NCBI RefSeq assembly: GCF_002285905.1
Contig: NZ_CP016305.1
Span: 744,001-808,000 of the forward strand
DNA length: 64,000 bases
Direction of reading: 5' to 3'
From: Rickettsia sp. MEAM1 (Bemisia tabaci)
Lineage (GTDB): Bacteria > Pseudomonadota > Alphaproteobacteria > Rickettsiales > Rickettsiaceae
Shown: positions 1 to 9,639 of the stretch, in pieces
How the letters are laid out: every line of letters begins with the position of its first letter
Position numbering within the stretch: the first letter of the stretch is position 1
The notes under the pieces: model-generated
What the model was told of the DNA's origin: nothing
What the model saw: only the letters and a program-made list of their open reading frames with translations
Databases searched by the model: none
Made by a program: the position numbers and the translations under genes

Positions 1-762
1 GTTGATCTAATGCAATATGATGGATTAACTGATGTATTTTCAGGGGTATTTATGGGTATTACTGCCGAGAATATTTCAAAGCAATTTAATATTACTAGAG
101 AGCAGCAAGATGAATTTGCTTTAAGTTCACATCAAAAAGCAGCGAAAGCCCAAAAAGCCGGAATATTTAAAGATGAGATCTTACCTATTGAAGTGACGAT
201 TAAAAAAACTACTAACTTATTTGATCATGATGAGACAGTAAGACCTGATACCAGCCTTGAGATTTTAGGTAAATTACGCCCTGCTTTCGATAAAAACGGT
301 ACAGTTACTGCCGGTAATGCTTCCTCAATTAATGATGGTGCTGCATGTCTTATGGTAGTATCCGAAGAGGCATTAAAAAAGCATAATCTAACTCCGCTTG
401 CTCGTATTGTCTCATATGCTTCTGCCGGTGTTGATCCAAGTATTATGGGGACTGCTCCCGTTCCTGCCTCTCAAAAAGCTTTAAGCAAAGCCGGCTGGAG
501 TGTTAATGATTTAGATCTTATCGAGGTTAATGAAGCTTTTGCCGCTCAAAGTATTTATGTTAATCGTGAAATGAAATGGGATATGAGCAAGGTTAATGTG
601 AATGGTGGAGCAATAGCAATCGGTCACCCAATCGGTGCTAGCGGCGGACGTGTTCTTATTACTTTAATACATGGATTAAGAAGAAATAAGGCTAAAAAGG
701 GCTTAGTTACCTTATGTATCGGTGGTGGTATGGGTATGGCTATGTGCGTTGAAACGATTTAA
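1..762 (+). CDS. phaA: Acetyl-CoA acetyltransferase (thiolase), 3' part
   Basis: The reading frame is open from the first base of the window, so this is the C-terminal ~250 residues of a thiolase of usual length ~390. Thiolases condense two acetyl-CoA to acetoacetyl-CoA in the cytoplasm, the first step of polyhydroxybutyrate synthesis. Visible family motifs are [16 protein letters not shown] with the catalytic His, and CIGGGMG with the second catalytic Cys near the end. The nucleophilic Cys lies upstream of the window. The gene ends normally with TAA. The PHB context (broken phaC at 11.5-13.1 kb, broken 3-hydroxybutyrate dehydrogenase at 51-52 kb) suggests a PhaA role, but a fatty-acid or mevalonate-type thiolase cannot be excluded without the N-terminus. 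Confidence 0.88.
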   Translation, partial: VDLMQYDGLTDVFSGVFMGITAENISKQFNITREQQDEFALSSHQKAAKAQKAGIFKDEILPIEVTIKKTTNLFDHDETVRPDTSLEILGKLRPAFDKNGTVTAGNASSINDGAACLMVVSEEALKKHNLTPLARIVSYASAGVDPSIMGTAPVPASQKALSKAGWSVNDLDLIEVNEAFAAQSIYVNREMKWDMSKVNVNGGAIAIGHPIGASGGRVLITLIHGLRRNKAKKGLVTLCIGGGMGMAMCVETI

Positions 763-769
763 TTTTGTT

Positions 770-975
770 ACCCCGTGGCTTAGGAAATGCCATGTATGTC
801 ATTCCCACTTAAGGCTTGCTTGCGTAGATTGAAAAACTTGTTTTTTGAGCCATGCAACAACACTGGTCAAGCCACGGGATCCAGCATAAAGCGAGATAAA
901 ATCGAGCTTTTTTATTTGTATTTTATGTTACTGGATCCCATGAATAAATTACGGGATGACAGGGAAACCCAATCC
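770..975. repeat. Rickettsial palindromic-element cluster
   Basis: Intergenic DNA made of inverted-repeat pieces around CCCGTGGCTT / GCCACGGGATCC and GGATCCCATGAATAA / TTACGGGATGAC. The same pieces recur at 32.5 kb, 38.2 kb and 60.7 kb. A 64-codon open frame crosses it (787-981), but it has no ribosome binding site and follows the repeat, so it is not called as a gene. Confidence 0.7.
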
Positions 976-995
976 ACGTAAGCAGCACTCAACAG

Positions 996-1022
996 GGCAC
1001 CGTCAAGTTAAGGGAGGTATAA
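996..1022 (+). mobile_element. IS6-like left-end remnant
   Basis: The first 27 bp of the IS6-like element (terminal repeat GGCACCGTCAAGTTAA and the following AGGGAGG) are present. They stop where IS200-type sequence begins, so an IS200-like element landed in, or recombined with, an IS6 end. Confidence 0.85.
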
Positions 1023-1281
1023 ACTAAACAACCCTCAGCTATAAGCTGAGGGGTTATAAAGTGGAATCGATTAGAAATCGATCATCATTCACAGGTTCAC
1101 CACTAACTTGCTAAGAGATATTTGCGGCTTATATGAGATAAACATATGTACGTGATCACATGATATTTTCCCTGAAATTATATGTACTTCATGTTCCATA
1201 CAAATCTGCCTCAGTAAATCTCTAGTCCTTTCCGATACTTTGCCTATCAATATTCTCTTCCTATATTTTGGTATCCATATA
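1023..1281 (-). pseudogene. IS200-like transposase remnant
   Basis: This matches the minus-strand IS200-like element seen complete at 12446-13007. It keeps the right-end hairpin (CCTCAGCTATAAGCTGAGG) and two pieces of tnpA. An internal deletion joins 'caggttcacc' directly to 'actaacttgc', and the 5' end is cut at 1281 where a full IS6-like element starts. The HxH (HVH) catalytic motif is still readable, but the Tyr-bearing C-terminal half is lost. Not functional. Confidence 0.9.
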
Positions 1282-2142
1282 GGCACCGTCAAGTTAAGGG
1301 AGGTATAAATTAAGTATTGAGCAATTACAGGGAATGATTTATAGAATAGCAGTAACAATTTATCCTAGATTTTACCGCTATGCATATTACTCAAGCCCCG
1401 AATAGACATCGTTTTCCAGCAAGCATTATTAGCCATACAGTATGGTTATATCATCGCTTTAATAATAGTTACCGAGATGTTCAAGAGCAGATGGCTTATC
1501 GAGGTATTATATTAAGTCATGAGACTGTAAGGTTTTGGTGTTATAAGTTTGTAGTTTATTTTCAAGATGTTATTAGTAAGAGAGAGCGAAAGCCAACTGA
1601 TAAATGGCATTTGGATGAGATGAATATCAAGATCAAAGGTGAAGTATTCATATTATGGAGAGCTGTTGACTCTGAGGGACATGAATTAGAAGTATTACTG
1701 CAGAAGCGTCGTAACAAGAAATCAGCTATTCGCTTTTTATCAAGATTATTGGGTAATTATCCATGTCCAAGGGTTATTGTGACTGATAAGCTAAAAAGCT
1801 ACATTAAACCAGTTAGGTATATGTGTCCTAGGACTAAGCATCGTACCGATAAAAGACTAAATAATCGGATTGAGAATGCCCATCAGCCAACTAGGAGAAA
1901 AGAGAAGATACTGATTAAATTTAAGCATCCTAATTCAGCACAATGTACATTATCACTGATGGGAAAAGTCAGAAATATATTTGCTGTAAATGTTGGAAGA
2001 TATACTAAAACAGCATCTGAGCAAAGAATTGCATTTGCGTCCGCTAAATCCATTTGGGATGAAGCTACTCAAAGACTTCTTGCTGTCTGAAATCTAAAAA
2101 TATAGTACTTTGTGATACTAATTTACTTAACTTGACGGTGCC
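1282..2142 (+). mobile_element. IS6-like element, complete (861 bp)
   Basis: The element is bounded by inverted GGCACCGTCAAGTTAA termini. It is near-identical to copies at 21692, 51368, 52435 and 58095, all exactly 861 bp. The flanks (TCCATATA left, TTTGGCAA right) do not match, so the expected 8-bp target duplication is missing. This means the flanks were rearranged after insertion. The left flank is the truncated IS200 remnant. Confidence 0.95.
1380..2090 (+). CDS. IS6-family DDE transposase
   Basis: This 236-residue transposase fills most of the 861-bp element. The DDE triad can be placed: D in HLDEMN, D in VTDKLKSY and E in RIENAHQPTR, the layout of the IS6/IS26 family. That family moves by replicative, cointegrate-forming transposition, which explains its tendency to cause deletions and inversions. 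The length is normal for the family and there are no frameshifts, so it is probably active or recently active. Identical or nearly identical copies occur at 21744, 25704, 51420, 52533 and 58147. Confidence 0.95.
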   Translation: MHITQAPNRHRFPASIISHTVWLYHRFNNSYRDVQEQMAYRGIILSHETVRFWCYKFVVYFQDVISKRERKPTDKWHLDEMNIKIKGEVFILWRAVDSEGHELEVLLQKRRNKKSAIRFLSRLLGNYPCPRVIVTDKLKSYIKPVRYMCPRTKHRTDKRLNNRIENAHQPTRRKEKILIKFKHPNSAQCTLSLMGKVRNIFAVNVGRYTKTASEQRIAFASAKSIWDEATQRLLAV

Positions 2143-2271
2143 TTTGGCAATTCTAATTTCTTAACCTACTTATATCCGATTTACAAAAACTATTGCATAT
2201 TTTGGCTCTATAGTTTATTTTGATTAGCAAACTAATATGCTGAATTATTTATAAATAACGGATTATTACAA

Positions 2272-3603
2272 ATGGCAACTACCATATTAAAAAACGAAGG
2301 GCTAGATTTTCATATTAAAATTTCAACTCCTTTAAGTGAAATAGATAATGATATTCAAAAAGAGCTGGTCGACTTAACAAAAAAGGTCAAAATAGCAGGT
2401 TTTAGAGCTGGTAAAGTACCTATTGCAATTGTTGAGAAAAAATATGGTGCTTCTGTCAGAAATGATATAATAGAAAAAAGAATTAATGATTCAGTAAATC
2501 ATGTTATTAAGGAGCATAATTTAAATATTATCGGCAGACCAAAAATTGATGATTTGCAAAACGAACCTAATAAGCCTTTAGAATTTACAATAAAAATGAA
2601 ATTATTGCCTAAAATTGATATTCCAGATTTAAAGAAAATATCTATAAATCGTCCGAAATTAGAAGTAAGTCCTGATGATGTTGAAGAACAACTCAAAAAG
2701 CTTGCGGAAATGATGAAAAGTTATACCAAAGAAAGTAAAGCAAAAGCTAAAGATGGTGATCAAATTACCATGGATGCAGTTGGTTATGTTAAAGATGAGG
2801 CTTTTGAGGGTGGCAAACTTACGGATTTTAAAGTAGTTATTGGTAGTAATGCACTTATTCCTGATTTTGAAAAGCAATTAATAGGTTCTAAAGCTGGTAG
2901 TGAAGTAGAAGTTAATGTAACTTTCCCTGAAAATTATCATGCTAAAGATTTAGCTGGTAAGGATGCTCATTTTGTAGTCCAAGTTAAAGCTGTTCATACT
3001 GCAGAACCTACAGTCATTGATGATGAGTTTGCTAAAAAATTCCAAAGCAATAGCCTTGAAGAGCTACGCACTCACTTTACCAAAAAAATAGAAAATGAGT
3101 CGGAAGAAGCTATTTCTACTATTATGAAAATGAATTTATTTGATCAACTAGAAAAATTGTTAGATTTTGACGTGCCTGAATCTTTATTAGATCAAGAAAA
3201 AAATATCTTAAAGTCTGAAACTGACAAAAGCGAGCAAGATGATTCTGTATTCAAAGATAAATCACCAGAACAAGTAAAAGAATACTATGATAAATTAGCA
3301 TTACGTCGTGTTAGAATTGGGTTAATGCTTGCAGAATATGCAAAAGATAAAAATTTACAAGTAGAGCCTGATGATCTTCGCAGAATTATTATGCAGCAAG
3401 CACGTAGCTTTCCTGGTCAAGAAAATATATTGTTTGATAAAAATAACCCTAGAGCTTTTGAGCAGCTTAAAGGACCTGCGTTAGAAGAAAAAGCGGTACA
3501 ACATATTTTTGATAATGCGGTAAATCTCAAAGAGAAAAAATATAACAGAAAAGAATTAGAAAAATTATTAGAATCAGAAGAGCAACGCATTACTGCTATG
3601 TAA
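2272..3603 (+). CDS. tig: Trigger factor (ribosome-bound chaperone/PPIase)
   Basis: Trigger factor docks at the ribosomal exit tunnel and shields nascent chains. The protein is 443 residues, normal for the family. The ribosome-docking signature GFRAGKVP lies at residues ~43-50, an FKBP-type prolyl isomerase domain at ~150-245 ([11 protein letters not shown] onward), and the C-terminal substrate-cradle helices follow. The gene is monocistronic, with an IS6 copy 130 bp upstream. The start ATG is preceded only by a weak purine stretch (AACGGATTATTACAA). No lesions are seen. Confidence 0.96.
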   Translation: MATTILKNEGLDFHIKISTPLSEIDNDIQKELVDLTKKVKIAGFRAGKVPIAIVEKKYGASVRNDIIEKRINDSVNHVIKEHNLNIIGRPKIDDLQNEPNKPLEFTIKMKLLPKIDIPDLKKISINRPKLEVSPDDVEEQLKKLAEMMKSYTKESKAKAKDGDQITMDAVGYVKDEAFEGGKLTDFKVVIGSNALIPDFEKQLIGSKAGSEVEVNVTFPENYHAKDLAGKDAHFVVQVKAVHTAEPTVIDDEFAKKFQSNSLEELRTHFTKKIENESEEAISTIMKMNLFDQLEKLLDFDVPESLLDQEKNILKSETDKSEQDDSVFKDKSPEQVKEYYDKLALRRVRIGLMLAEYAKDKNLQVEPDDLRRIIMQQARSFPGQENILFDKNNPRAFEQLKGPALEEKAVQHIFDNAVNLKEKKYNRKELEKLLESEEQRITAM

Positions 3604-3638
3604 TAATTTTTATTTACTTCCTGTCATAGCATCAATTT

Positions 3639-3663
3639 GGCAACCCAAAAGTTTTGGGTTGCC
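3639..3663. terminator. Perfect hairpin after tig
   Basis: The perfect palindrome GGCAACCCAAAA/GTTTTGGGTTGCC starts 36 bp after the tig stop. It lacks a strong T-run, so it may be a transcript-end hairpin or a small dispersed palindrome. Confidence 0.5.
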
Positions 3664-3707
3664 CCACTCTTTCACAATGACGATACCACATAAGCCCTAT
3701 AAACCTA

Positions 3708-3754
3708 TTTACATAAACAAATAATCTATGTTATAATAATCTAGCTAATCTAGA
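3708..3754 (+). promoter_or_regulatory. Promoter and candidate operator of the antitoxin gene
   Basis: TTTACA at 3708-3713 and TATAAT at 3732-3737, 18 bp apart, form a good sigma-70-like promoter. Directly downstream, TCTAG-ctaat-CTAGA (3740-3754) is a perfect 5-5-5 inverted repeat between the -10 box and the ribosome binding site (TAGGAGC). That is the expected position for an autoregulatory Phd/YefM operator. The operator role is inferred. Confidence 0.6.
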
Positions 3755-3771
3755 CATGTAGGAGCTTAAAT

Positions 3772-4017
3772 ATGAATAAATGGCAATTGCACGAAGCAAA
3801 AAATAAGCTAAGTAATATTGTTGATACAGCAATGCAAGGTACACCTCAATGTATTACAAAAAGGGGAGAAGAAGCAGTTGTAGTTATTAGTATGAAAGAC
3901 TATAAACAACTTACTAAACAAAAACTTAGTTTTAGCGAGTATTTATTGAGTGCTCCTGATTTTAATAAATTAGATCTCCAAAGAGTGCAAGGAAAGGCAA
4001 GAGATTTCGAGTTATGA
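3772..4017 (+). CDS. Phd/YefM-family antitoxin
   Basis: An 81-residue antitoxin. The N-terminus (MNKWQLHEAKNKLSNIVDTA, then the RGEEAVVVISMKDYKQL segment) is the DNA-binding fold of the Phd/YefM family. The C-terminal tail would wrap the toxin. The gene overlaps the next gene by 4 bp (ATGA), typical of antitoxin-toxin operons. Its ribosome binding site is TAGGAGC. The partner toxin is frameshifted, so the antitoxin may now be an orphan that still represses its own promoter or neutralises a related toxin elsewhere. Confidence 0.88.
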   Translation: MNKWQLHEAKNKLSNIVDTAMQGTPQCITKRGEEAVVVISMKDYKQLTKQKLSFSEYLLSAPDFNKLDLQRVQGKARDFEL

Positions 4018-4422
4018 AATATTTAATAGATACTAACGCTATATCGGAATTATATAAAAAGAATCCTGATAGTAAGGTAGTACAGTGGTTTTTAAGTATT
4101 CACACTAGTCAATTACATATAAGCTGTATAACTATAAGGTGAAATAAGAAAAGGTATATCAAAATTAGCAAAAAAAGATAAAGTAGCAAGTCTAAAATTA
4201 GAAAAATGGTTAGAAGGAATAGTAATAGATTATGATAAAAGAATTCTTGATATTGACAGAGAAATATGTGAAGAATGGGGAGAATTAATAAGTATAGACG
4301 GTACTAATCCAATCGATACTTTAATAGCAGCACAAGCAAAACAACATAATATGATATTAGTTACTAGAAATACCAAGCATTATAATATGTTTAACATTAA
4401 AATATTCGATCCTTTTAATTGA
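4014..4422 (+). pseudogene. vapC: VapC-type PIN-domain toxin, frameshifted
   Basis: The ATG overlaps the antitoxin stop. The first part reads MKYLIDTNAISELYK (PIN-domain start with the first catalytic Asp) up to SCITIR, then stops at 4140. One base later, the frame continues as EIRKGISKLAKK through NPIDTLIAAQA and LVTRNTKHY to a natural stop at 4422. An extra base near 4135-4138 (ATAAGGTGAA where ATAGGTGAA is expected) explains the break. All usual acidic residues remain spread across the two frames. This was a ~136-residue RNase toxin of a VapBC-like module, now inactivated by a single frameshift. Confidence 0.9.
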
Positions 4423-4453
4423 TCAAAATTTTCTTTCCCGATAACAACGCCTT

Positions 4454-5323
4454 ATGAAAAAACTATCATTTCAGCAAATTATACTAACCTTGCAGAATTA
4501 TTGGCAGGATTATGGATGTGCGATTTTGCAGCCTTACGATGCCCATGTTGGAGCTGGTACGTTTCACCCTGCAACAGTACTTCGTTGTCTCGGGTCCAAG
4601 CCTTGGTCTGTCGCTTACGTGCAGCCGTCAAGAAGACCTGGGGATAGCAGATATGGCATGCATCCTAATAGAATGCAGCATTATTACCAATTTCAAGTTA
4701 TCTTAAAGCCCTCACCCGACAATATTCAGGAGCTATATCTTAAAAGTTTGGAATGCTTAGGGATAGATTTAAAAGCTCACGATATTAGGTTTGTTGAAGA
4801 TGATTGGAAATCACCGACGCTAGGAGCTGCAGGGCTTGGCTGGGAAATATGGTGTGACGGTATGGAAGTGTCGCAGTTCACTTATATGCAGCAAATTGGC
4901 GGTATAGAATGTAAACCAGTTGCCGGTGAAATCACATATGGTTTAGAGCGTCTTGCTTTATATATCCAAGGAATCGACGAAGTAAAAGAGCTTGATTGGA
5001 ACGGTCAAGTAGGTGAAAAAGCTCTAAAATACGGCGAAGTTGATTTTGAAGCTGAACGACAATTTTCAAAATATAATTTAGAGCTTGCTGATAGCGAAAT
5101 TTTGTTAAGACATTTTAAAGACAGCGAAGAACAATGCGTGCGGTTAGTAAATAAAAATGTGCCTTTAGTTGCTTATCATAAGTGTGTAAAAGCAAGCCAT
5201 TATTTTAATTTATTGAATTCACGTGGAGTAATTAGTGTAACGGAGCGTGCTTCATATGTGTTAAGAGTGCGTCATTTAGCTAAAATTTGTTGTATGAAAT
5301 GGTTGGAGTTAAACGGTGAGTGA
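4454..5323 (+). CDS. glyQ: Glycine--tRNA ligase alpha subunit
   Basis: A 289-residue catalytic subunit of the bacterial alpha2beta2 glycyl-tRNA synthetase; it activates glycine with ATP. It starts [17 protein letters not shown], with the family-specific GAGTFHPAT segment near residues 32-40 and [19 protein letters not shown] later. The stop overlaps the start of glyS by 8 bp, so the two subunits are probably translationally coupled. Length and motifs are normal. Confidence 0.97.
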   Translation: MKKLSFQQIILTLQNYWQDYGCAILQPYDAHVGAGTFHPATVLRCLGSKPWSVAYVQPSRRPGDSRYGMHPNRMQHYYQFQVILKPSPDNIQELYLKSLECLGIDLKAHDIRFVEDDWKSPTLGAAGLGWEIWCDGMEVSQFTYMQQIGGIECKPVAGEITYGLERLALYIQGIDEVKELDWNGQVGEKALKYGEVDFEAERQFSKYNLELADSEILLRHFKDSEEQCVRLVNKNVPLVAYHKCVKASHYFNLLNSRGVISVTERASYVLRVRHLAKICCMKWLELNGE

Positions 5324-7298
5324 ATTATTATTAGAGCTATTTAGCGAAGAAATACCGGCTTTTATGCAAAAAGATGCTGAAGAGGGTTATTTAAATATAT
5401 TTACGAAGATTTTTGAAGAAAATGAAATTTTTGCAAAAATACAAGTATTTTCAGGATCTCGCAGGATAACGCTATATGCTACACATTTGCCGAAAGTAAC
5501 GTTACCAAAAGCAATAGAAATTAAAGGACCAAGTACGGAAGCACCAGAAGCTGCAATTAGTGGCTTTTGTAAAGCTCATAACGTTAGCAAATTAGAGCTT
5601 TCAACTAAGTTAATTAATAACCAATTATATTATTTCTACATTAAAAAAGTAGAAGAAAAACAAATAAAAGAAATTTTACCTGAAATTATCGTGGAAGCTA
5701 TTAATAAATATAGCTGGGCAAAATCTATGTTTTGGGGAAATTACAATATAAAATGGATTAGACCGCTACGAAATATTTTATGTATATTTGACGGCAAAAT
5801 ATTACCGTTGCAGTTCGGTCATTTAACAGCCAACAATATTACATTCGGGCATCGTCTTACTGATAATAAAAAAATAGAAGTAGAAAATTTTGAAGATTAT
5901 AAAACTAAACTCACAGAAAATCATGTAATTTTAGAAAGATTGAAGCGAGAAGAAATAATTAAAACTGGTTTATTAGAGCAAGCAAATACTCATAATTTAA
6001 CTATAAAAGAAGATTTAAGATTAGTCGAAGAAGTAGCAGGGCTTAGTGAATTTCCGGTAGTATTATGCGGGGCAATACCGCAAAAGTTTTTAGAGTTGCC
6101 TAAAGAAGTGCTAATTTCTTCGATGCGTACTCATCAGAAATATTTTTGTTTATTTGATAGATCAGGAAATTTTGCTCCATATTTCCTTTTTGTTAGTAAT
6201 GGACAGTTTGCCAATAGCACGTTAGTTGTGCAAGGTAATGAAAAAGTATTATCTGCAAGGCTTTCTGATGCTTTATATTTTTACAAACAAGATATATCTA
6301 AAACTTTAGAAGCAAATTTAGAAAAGCTTGCAGCTGTAACATTTCACACAAAGCTTGGTAGTTTAAAGGAAAAAGTAGAGCGTATTACTAATATTTGTAA
6401 ATATATCGATCCTGATAATAAGGATTTAATTACGGCAGCTAAACTTTGCAAAAGTGATCTTGTTTCTGAAATGGTTGGAGAATTCCCCGAGCTACAAGGT
6501 ATTATGGGTTATTACTATGCAAAACATGAAAAGCTAAATGAAGAAATAGCTGTAGCAATCAGAGATCATTATAAGCCGCAAGGTTTGAGTGATAGCGTAC
6601 CGGTTGGTAATGCTGCTTTGCTTGCGATTGCGGATAAATTAGACAGTTTAGTAGGTCTAATGATAGCTGGTGAAGCCCCAACAGGTTCCGGTGATCCATA
6701 TGCGTTAAGACGTCAGGTATTAGGCATAATAAGAATAATAATTGAGAATAAATTAGAGCTGAATTTAAGCAATCTAATTGATTTTTCCTTGAAGCTATAT
6801 AAGGATTCATCTGTTAAAGATAGGGATTTAATAATATCGTTCTTTGAAGAAAGAGCAAAATTTTATTTTAAAAATGAATATGATATTTCGCTAATTAATG
6901 CTGTTCTTGATTTAAATTTAGCAAATATAAAATTTAAGCTTGATGCGTTGAAAGAGTTTTTAGAAAAAGAAGACGGAAAGCAATTATTAAATGCTTATAA
7001 ACGAGCAAGTAACATAATTGAGAGCCAAAATATTGATGGAGCTGTTGAGCCTAATCTATTTAGTACTCAACCTGAAAAAGAATTATTTGAAGTAACTCAA
7101 AAGCTTTCACTACAAATTGTCGATAAGGATTATGATAAGGCATTAAATTTATTGCAGACTCTATTAACTCCGATTACTAGCTTTTTTGATAATGTACTTG
7201 TTAATGATAGTGACCCAAAAATTGCCAAAAATCGGTTGTTAATATTACAAGATGTTTGCAAATTATTTCATAAGATCGCTAAATTTAACCGCTTATGA
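5316..7298 (+). CDS. glyS: Glycine--tRNA ligase beta subunit
   Basis: A 660-residue beta subunit that recognises tRNA-Gly and is needed for activity. Family segments include the opening [24 protein letters not shown], and the HD-like region around [14 protein letters not shown]-type anticodon-binding region lies toward the end. It overlaps glyQ at its start and tsaC at its end (4 bp, ATGA), forming a glyQ-glyS-tsaC translation unit. No lesions. Confidence 0.97.
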   Translation: MSELLLELFSEEIPAFMQKDAEEGYLNIFTKIFEENEIFAKIQVFSGSRRITLYATHLPKVTLPKAIEIKGPSTEAPEAAISGFCKAHNVSKLELSTKLINNQLYYFYIKKVEEKQIKEILPEIIVEAINKYSWAKSMFWGNYNIKWIRPLRNILCIFDGKILPLQFGHLTANNITFGHRLTDNKKIEVENFEDYKTKLTENHVILERLKREEIIKTGLLEQANTHNLTIKEDLRLVEEVAGLSEFPVVLCGAIPQKFLELPKEVLISSMRTHQKYFCLFDRSGNFAPYFLFVSNGQFANSTLVVQGNEKVLSARLSDALYFYKQDISKTLEANLEKLAAVTFHTKLGSLKEKVERITNICKYIDPDNKDLITAAKLCKSDLVSEMVGEFPELQGIMGYYYAKHEKLNEEIAVAIRDHYKPQGLSDSVPVGNAALLAIADKLDSLVGLMIAGEAPTGSGDPYALRRQVLGIIRIIIENKLELNLSNLIDFSLKLYKDSSVKDRDLIISFFEERAKFYFKNEYDISLINAVLDLNLANIKFKLDALKEFLEKEDGKQLLNAYKRASNIIESQNIDGAVEPNLFSTQPEKELFEVTQKLSLQIVDKDYDKALNLLQTLLTPITSFFDNVLVNDSDPKIAKNRLLILQDVCKLFHKIAKFNRL

Positions 7299-8245
7299 TA
7301 AAACAAGCAGTTAAATTTATAACCTCCGGTAAAGTCGTAGTTTTTCCGACCGAAACTGTATATGGAATAGGAGCAGATGCTACTAATCAAGAAGCATGCT
7401 TAAAAATCTTTCAATTTAAAAATCGCCCTGCTATCAACCCGCTTATTGTGCATGTCTCATCTATAGAGCAGGCAAAAGAAATCGGTAAGTTTAATTACAT
7501 AGCCAAAAAAATAGCAGAAAAATTTTGGTCTGGTCCTTTGTCTATAGTTGTTCCGTTAAAAGAAAATGCAAATATTGCACCAGCAGTTATGGCAGGACTT
7601 AAAACTATAGCGATTCGTATACCATCCCACCCATTAGCATTGGAACTTATTAAACAATTCGGAAAGCCAATAGCTGCTCCAAGTGCTAATCCTTCAAATT
7701 ATATAAGCCCGACTAGGCTAGATCATGTTACAAAGCATTTTAATGATAATGAAGAAATTTTTATTCTAACAGACAAACATTATCAATCTAAATATGGTTT
7801 AGAATCAACTATCATTGATACTACGACTGACACACCTACTATTCTTAGAGAGGGATTTATCACTGCCGAAGTGTTAGAAGCAGCACTTGATATCAAAATT
7901 GGTAAAGCATCAAAAAATATTAATATTAAAGCTCCAGGAATGCTTGAGAAACATTATTCTCCGACAGTACCGATTAGATTAAATGCTATAAGCTTAAATG
8001 ATAAAGAAATTGGATTAAATTTCGGTGATAGCAATCTTAAAGGGGAATATTCATTAAACTTAAGCAGTAAAGGTGACCTTGCAGAAGCAGCAGCCAATCT
8101 TTATGCATATTTGAGATTATTAGACGATTATGCTGCTGCTCATAATATGGAACATATAGCGGTTGCTCCCATACCTTCAATAAATATAGGTGTTGCTATT
8201 AACGATAGATTAAAACGTGCTGAGTCAATCATAATTTTTGTGTAA
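7295..8245 (+). CDS. tsaC: Threonylcarbamoyl-AMP synthase (Sua5/YwlC type)
   Basis: Makes L-threonylcarbamoyl-AMP from threonine, bicarbonate and ATP for t6A37 modification of ANN-decoding tRNAs. The YrdC domain covers residues ~1-190 (FPTETVYGIGADA, KNRPAINPL, SANPS). The Sua5-type C-terminal domain (~210-316) follows the linker APGMLEKHYSP. It overlaps glyS by 4 bp. The last seven codons and the stop belong to the end of an IS256-type element that begins at 8222 (GAGTCAATC), so the native C-terminus was replaced by IS-encoded residues ending SIIIFV. The catalytic domain is intact and it is probably functional. Confidence 0.93.
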   Translation: MIKQAVKFITSGKVVVFPTETVYGIGADATNQEACLKIFQFKNRPAINPLIVHVSSIEQAKEIGKFNYIAKKIAEKFWSGPLSIVVPLKENANIAPAVMAGLKTIAIRIPSHPLALELIKQFGKPIAAPSANPSNYISPTRLDHVTKHFNDNEEIFILTDKHYQSKYGLESTIIDTTTDTPTILREGFITAEVLEAALDIKIGKASKNINIKAPGMLEKHYSPTVPIRLNAISLNDKEIGLNFGDSNLKGEYSLNLSSKGDLAEAAANLYAYLRLLDDYAAAHNMEHIAVAPIPSINIGVAINDRLKRAESIIIFV

Positions 8246-8282
8246 ATTGTTAAAAATCATTTTCTAATAATTCATATTTAAA

Positions 8283-9639
8283 GAGGGTGTCAGGAAGTTT
8301 GTGTAAGTTGTAAAAATAGTTAAGAATAAAAATAACATAAACAACTTACATGGAGCTAATATGAAGAACAATAACAAAGTATCAAATCCAGCTATAGAAA
8401 AATTAGTATCAGAAATACTATCACAAAGTGATCCATCTGAAATATTTGGTAAAGAAGGGATATTTCAGGGAATTAAAAAGCAGATAGTAAATAAGATTTT
8501 AGAGAAAGAAATGGAATCTCATATAGGTTATGAGAAACATTCTAAAAATGAGAAATACTCAGATAACAGACGTAATGGTAATTATGAAAAGACTCTAATA
8601 GATCCAGAAGGTCGTAAATTGACAGTAGAAGTGCCAAGGGATCGGGATGGAGAATTTGAACCTCAACTAATTCCAAAAGGAGTGCGTAAATTTGAAGGAT
8701 TTGATGATAAAGTAATATCCTTATATGCTCGGGGAATGACCATTAGGGAAATACAAGGGCACTTAGAAGAACTATATGCCACCAAGGTATCATCTGAGTT
8801 AATATCAAAGGTAACTGATGGTATTTTAGAGGAAGTAACTGCTTGGCAGAATAGAGCACTTGATAATGTATATCCTATAATGTACTTAGATTGTATTCAT
8901 GTTAAGGCAAGAGATAATCATGTAATAATAAATAAAGCGGTTTATCTAGCTATTGGAGTGAATATGGAGGGCAAGAAAGAGCTATTAGGAATTTGGATAG
9001 GCAAGAATGAAGGGTGTAAATTTTGGATGCAGGTAGTAACAGAACTGAAGAATCGAGGAGTTGCACAAATATATGTTGCATGTGTTGATGGTCTTAAGGG
9101 TTTTCCAGAGGCGATAAATAGCATTTTTCCAAAGACGATAGTGCAGTTGTGTATTGTTCATATGGTAAGAAATTCTGTAAAATACGTATCATACAAAGAT
9201 CTAAAAGCGGTAACAGCTGATTTAAAAGCAGTTTATTCTGCAATAAATGAAGCAGAGGGATTAAGAGAATTACAAAACTTTGCCAAAAAATGGGATGAAA
9301 AATATCCAGTTATTTTTGACATATGGCAACGAAATTGGTCTGGCATAGCTCCATTTTTTAGCTTTCCGGAAGACATTAGGAAGGCGATTTACACTACTAA
9401 TGCTATTGAATCCACTAACCGTCAAATTCGTAAAATTATTAAAAATAAAGGAGTATTTCCAGATGACAAATCGATTCAGAAAATAATCTTTTTGGCGTTG
9501 ACAAATGCCTCTAAAAAATGGACAATGCCTATTAAGAATTGGGCGATGGCTTTAAATCAATTTGCTATACTTTGTGATACTAATTTACAAAATTGGGCAA
9601 ATGGAGAAATCGTACTTACACAAAAAATCTGACAGACCC
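8283..9639 (+). mobile_element. IS256-like element type A (1357 bp)
   Basis: Bounded by imperfect 26-bp inverted repeats, GAGGGTGTCAGGAAGTTTG at the left and the complement of GGGTCTGTCAGATTTTTTG at the right. Same length as the copies at 24325 and 26423. It is inserted in type B DNA with a 154-bp deletion and no 8-bp duplication, unlike the copy at 24325. Confidence 0.95.
8361..9632 (+). CDS. IS256-family (mutator-type) transposase, type A
   Basis: A 423-residue mutator-type transposase. The DDE-type core shows D in YLDCIHVKARD, D in ACVDGLKGF and E near TTNAIESTNRQIRK, the last being the strongly conserved C-terminal signature. The N-terminal half carries the family segment DNRRNG...KT and PRDRDGEFEPQ. 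It is full length with no lesions. It differs from the copy at 24403 by one residue seen (Ser/Tyr in the KAVY segment), so the copies are recent. Confidence 0.95.
   Translation: MKNNNKVSNPAIEKLVSEILSQSDPSEIFGKEGIFQGIKKQIVNKILEKEMESHIGYEKHSKNEKYSDNRRNGNYEKTLIDPEGRKLTVEVPRDRDGEFEPQLIPKGVRKFEGFDDKVISLYARGMTIREIQGHLEELYATKVSSELISKVTDGILEEVTAWQNRALDNVYPIMYLDCIHVKARDNHVIINKAVYLAIGVNMEGKKELLGIWIGKNEGCKFWMQVVTELKNRGVAQIYVACVDGLKGFPEAINSIFPKTIVQLCIVHMVRNSVKYVSYKDLKAVTADLKAVYSAINEAEGLRELQNFAKKWDEKYPVIFDIWQRNWSGIAPFFSFPEDIRKAIYTTNAIESTNRQIRKIIKNKGVFPDDKSIQKIIFLALTNASKKWTMPIKNWAMALNQFAILCDTNLQNWANGEIVLTQKI

Noticed and set aside
787-981. 64-codon open frame after the thiolase gene
   Set aside because: It consists of palindromic repeat sequence and lacks a ribosome binding site; no family recognised.
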